This document shows, one piece after another, positions 63,599 to 64,000 of a stretch of DNA of 64,000 nucleotides; the stretch's first letter is position 1; every line of letters begins with the position of its first letter. The DNA is from Tersicoccus mangrovi (GTDB lineage: Bacteria; Actinomycetota; Actinomycetes; Actinomycetales; Micrococcaceae). The DNA lies in contig NZ_JBAJMW010000008.1 in NCBI RefSeq assembly GCF_036881825.1, positions 62,001 through 126,000 on the forward strand, read 5' to 3'. The notes under the pieces were generated by a model. The model did not search any database. It was not told the origin of the DNA and saw nothing but the letters and a program-made list of their open reading frames with translations. The position numbers and the translations under genes were made by a program.

Positions 63599-64000
63599 TC
63601 AGAGCAGCCGGCGCTCGGCGAGGAAGTCGACGAGCTTGATGCCGGCGTCGCCGTCCTCGTCGGTGATCACCGTGCCGGCGGTGCGGGCGGGACGCTCGGT
63701 GGCCTCGAGGACACGGGTCCACGACCCGGCGGGGCCCACCTCGTCCGCGGAGATCCCGACGTCGGCGAGCGAGAGGGTCGTCACGGGCTTCTTCTTCGCC
63801 GCCATGATGGCCTTGAAGTTGGGGTAGCGCGGATCGTTGGCCTGGTCGGTGACCGAGACGAGCGCGGGCAGCGGGGCCTCGATGCTCTCGGCGTCCGTCG
63901 CGCCGTTGCGGGTGGCCCGCACCGTTCCGTCGGCCACCTCGAGGCTCGCCGCGAACGTGACCTGCGCCAGCGACAGCCGCTCGGCGAGCTGGGCCGGCAC
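63599..64000 (-). CDS. etfB: Electron transfer flavoprotein, beta subunit (5' part beyond the window)
   Basis: The last 133 residues of EtfB, running off the right edge of the window. PALVSVTDQANDPRYPNFKAIMAAKKKPVTTLSLADVG is the conserved C-terminal block that contacts AMP and the recognition loop. It is upstream of etfA and surely cotranscribed with it. The start is not visible. Confidence 0.94.
   Translation of the reverse strand: MPAQLAERLSLAQVTFAASLEVADGTVRATRNGATDAESIEAPLPALVSVTDQANDPRYPNFKAIMAAKKKPVTTLSLADVGISADEVGPAGSWTRVLEATERPARTAGTVITDEDGDAGIKLVDFLAERRLL

Overview
The window is high-GC chromosomal DNA of an actinobacterium. It carries WhiB1-type and MtrAB-LpqB genes, a very large NAD-specific glutamate dehydrogenase, an actinobacterial secA neighbourhood, an Rv3235-like gene and an MnmA / IscS / Etf block. 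Gene order and codon use suit the Micrococcales; the genus cannot be named from sequence alone. No rRNA, tRNA, CRISPR array, insertion sequence or prophage was found. Genes are tightly packed, with many 4-base ATGA or GTGA overlaps and several starts that look leaderless (a -10 hexamer exactly 6 nt before the start codon).

Region A, 1-20052, is a surface-glycan locus. It holds a DUF6541 membrane protein, a DUF2304 protein, seven glycosyltransferases counting the GlfT2-like one, a flippase, a Wzm/Wzt-type ABC exporter and UDP-galactopyranose mutase. It also holds what looks like a complete gene set (6-dehydrogenase, 3-dehydrogenase, aminotransferase, N-acetyltransferase, 2-epimerase) for a 2,3-diacetamido mannuronic acid nucleotide sugar. 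The predicted product is an exported acidic polymer with galactofuranose and a (di)aminouronic acid, comparable in concept to a teichuronic acid. The genes from 20052 down to 8780 form one co-oriented block, which may be split by a hairpin at 15120-15143.

Region B, 20321-32681, has an orphan FHA-FtsK/SpoIIIE (EccC-like) ATPase of about 1610 residues, a small membrane protein, whiB1 with an elaborate upstream and downstream region, a PdtaS-like histidine kinase, and NAD-glutamate dehydrogenase translated just ahead of the kinase.

Region C, 32847-48851, starts with a little-described accessory module: a CpaE/MinD-like ATPase, a SAF (CpaB-like) protein, a BldC-like small HTH protein, a hypothetical protein, a LysM membrane protein and an Rv3235-family protein. 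The LysM promoter carries four CAAA motifs at exact 10-bp spacing. Then come secA (whose 3' end is corrupted by an unmerged 88-bp assembly duplication around an N), a YcaQ-like DNA glycosylase, hpf, comF, lpqB, mtrB and mtrA.

Region D, 49064-64000, has a membrane-protein / DUF4129 / DUF4350 / MoxR / DUF58 operon, a DUF4166 gene, a MetE-like protein, chorismate mutase, a CPBP protease, mnmA, a cysteine desulfurase (sulfur donor for MnmA), DNA polymerase IV, trmL, and etfA with the start of the etfBA pair running off the right edge.
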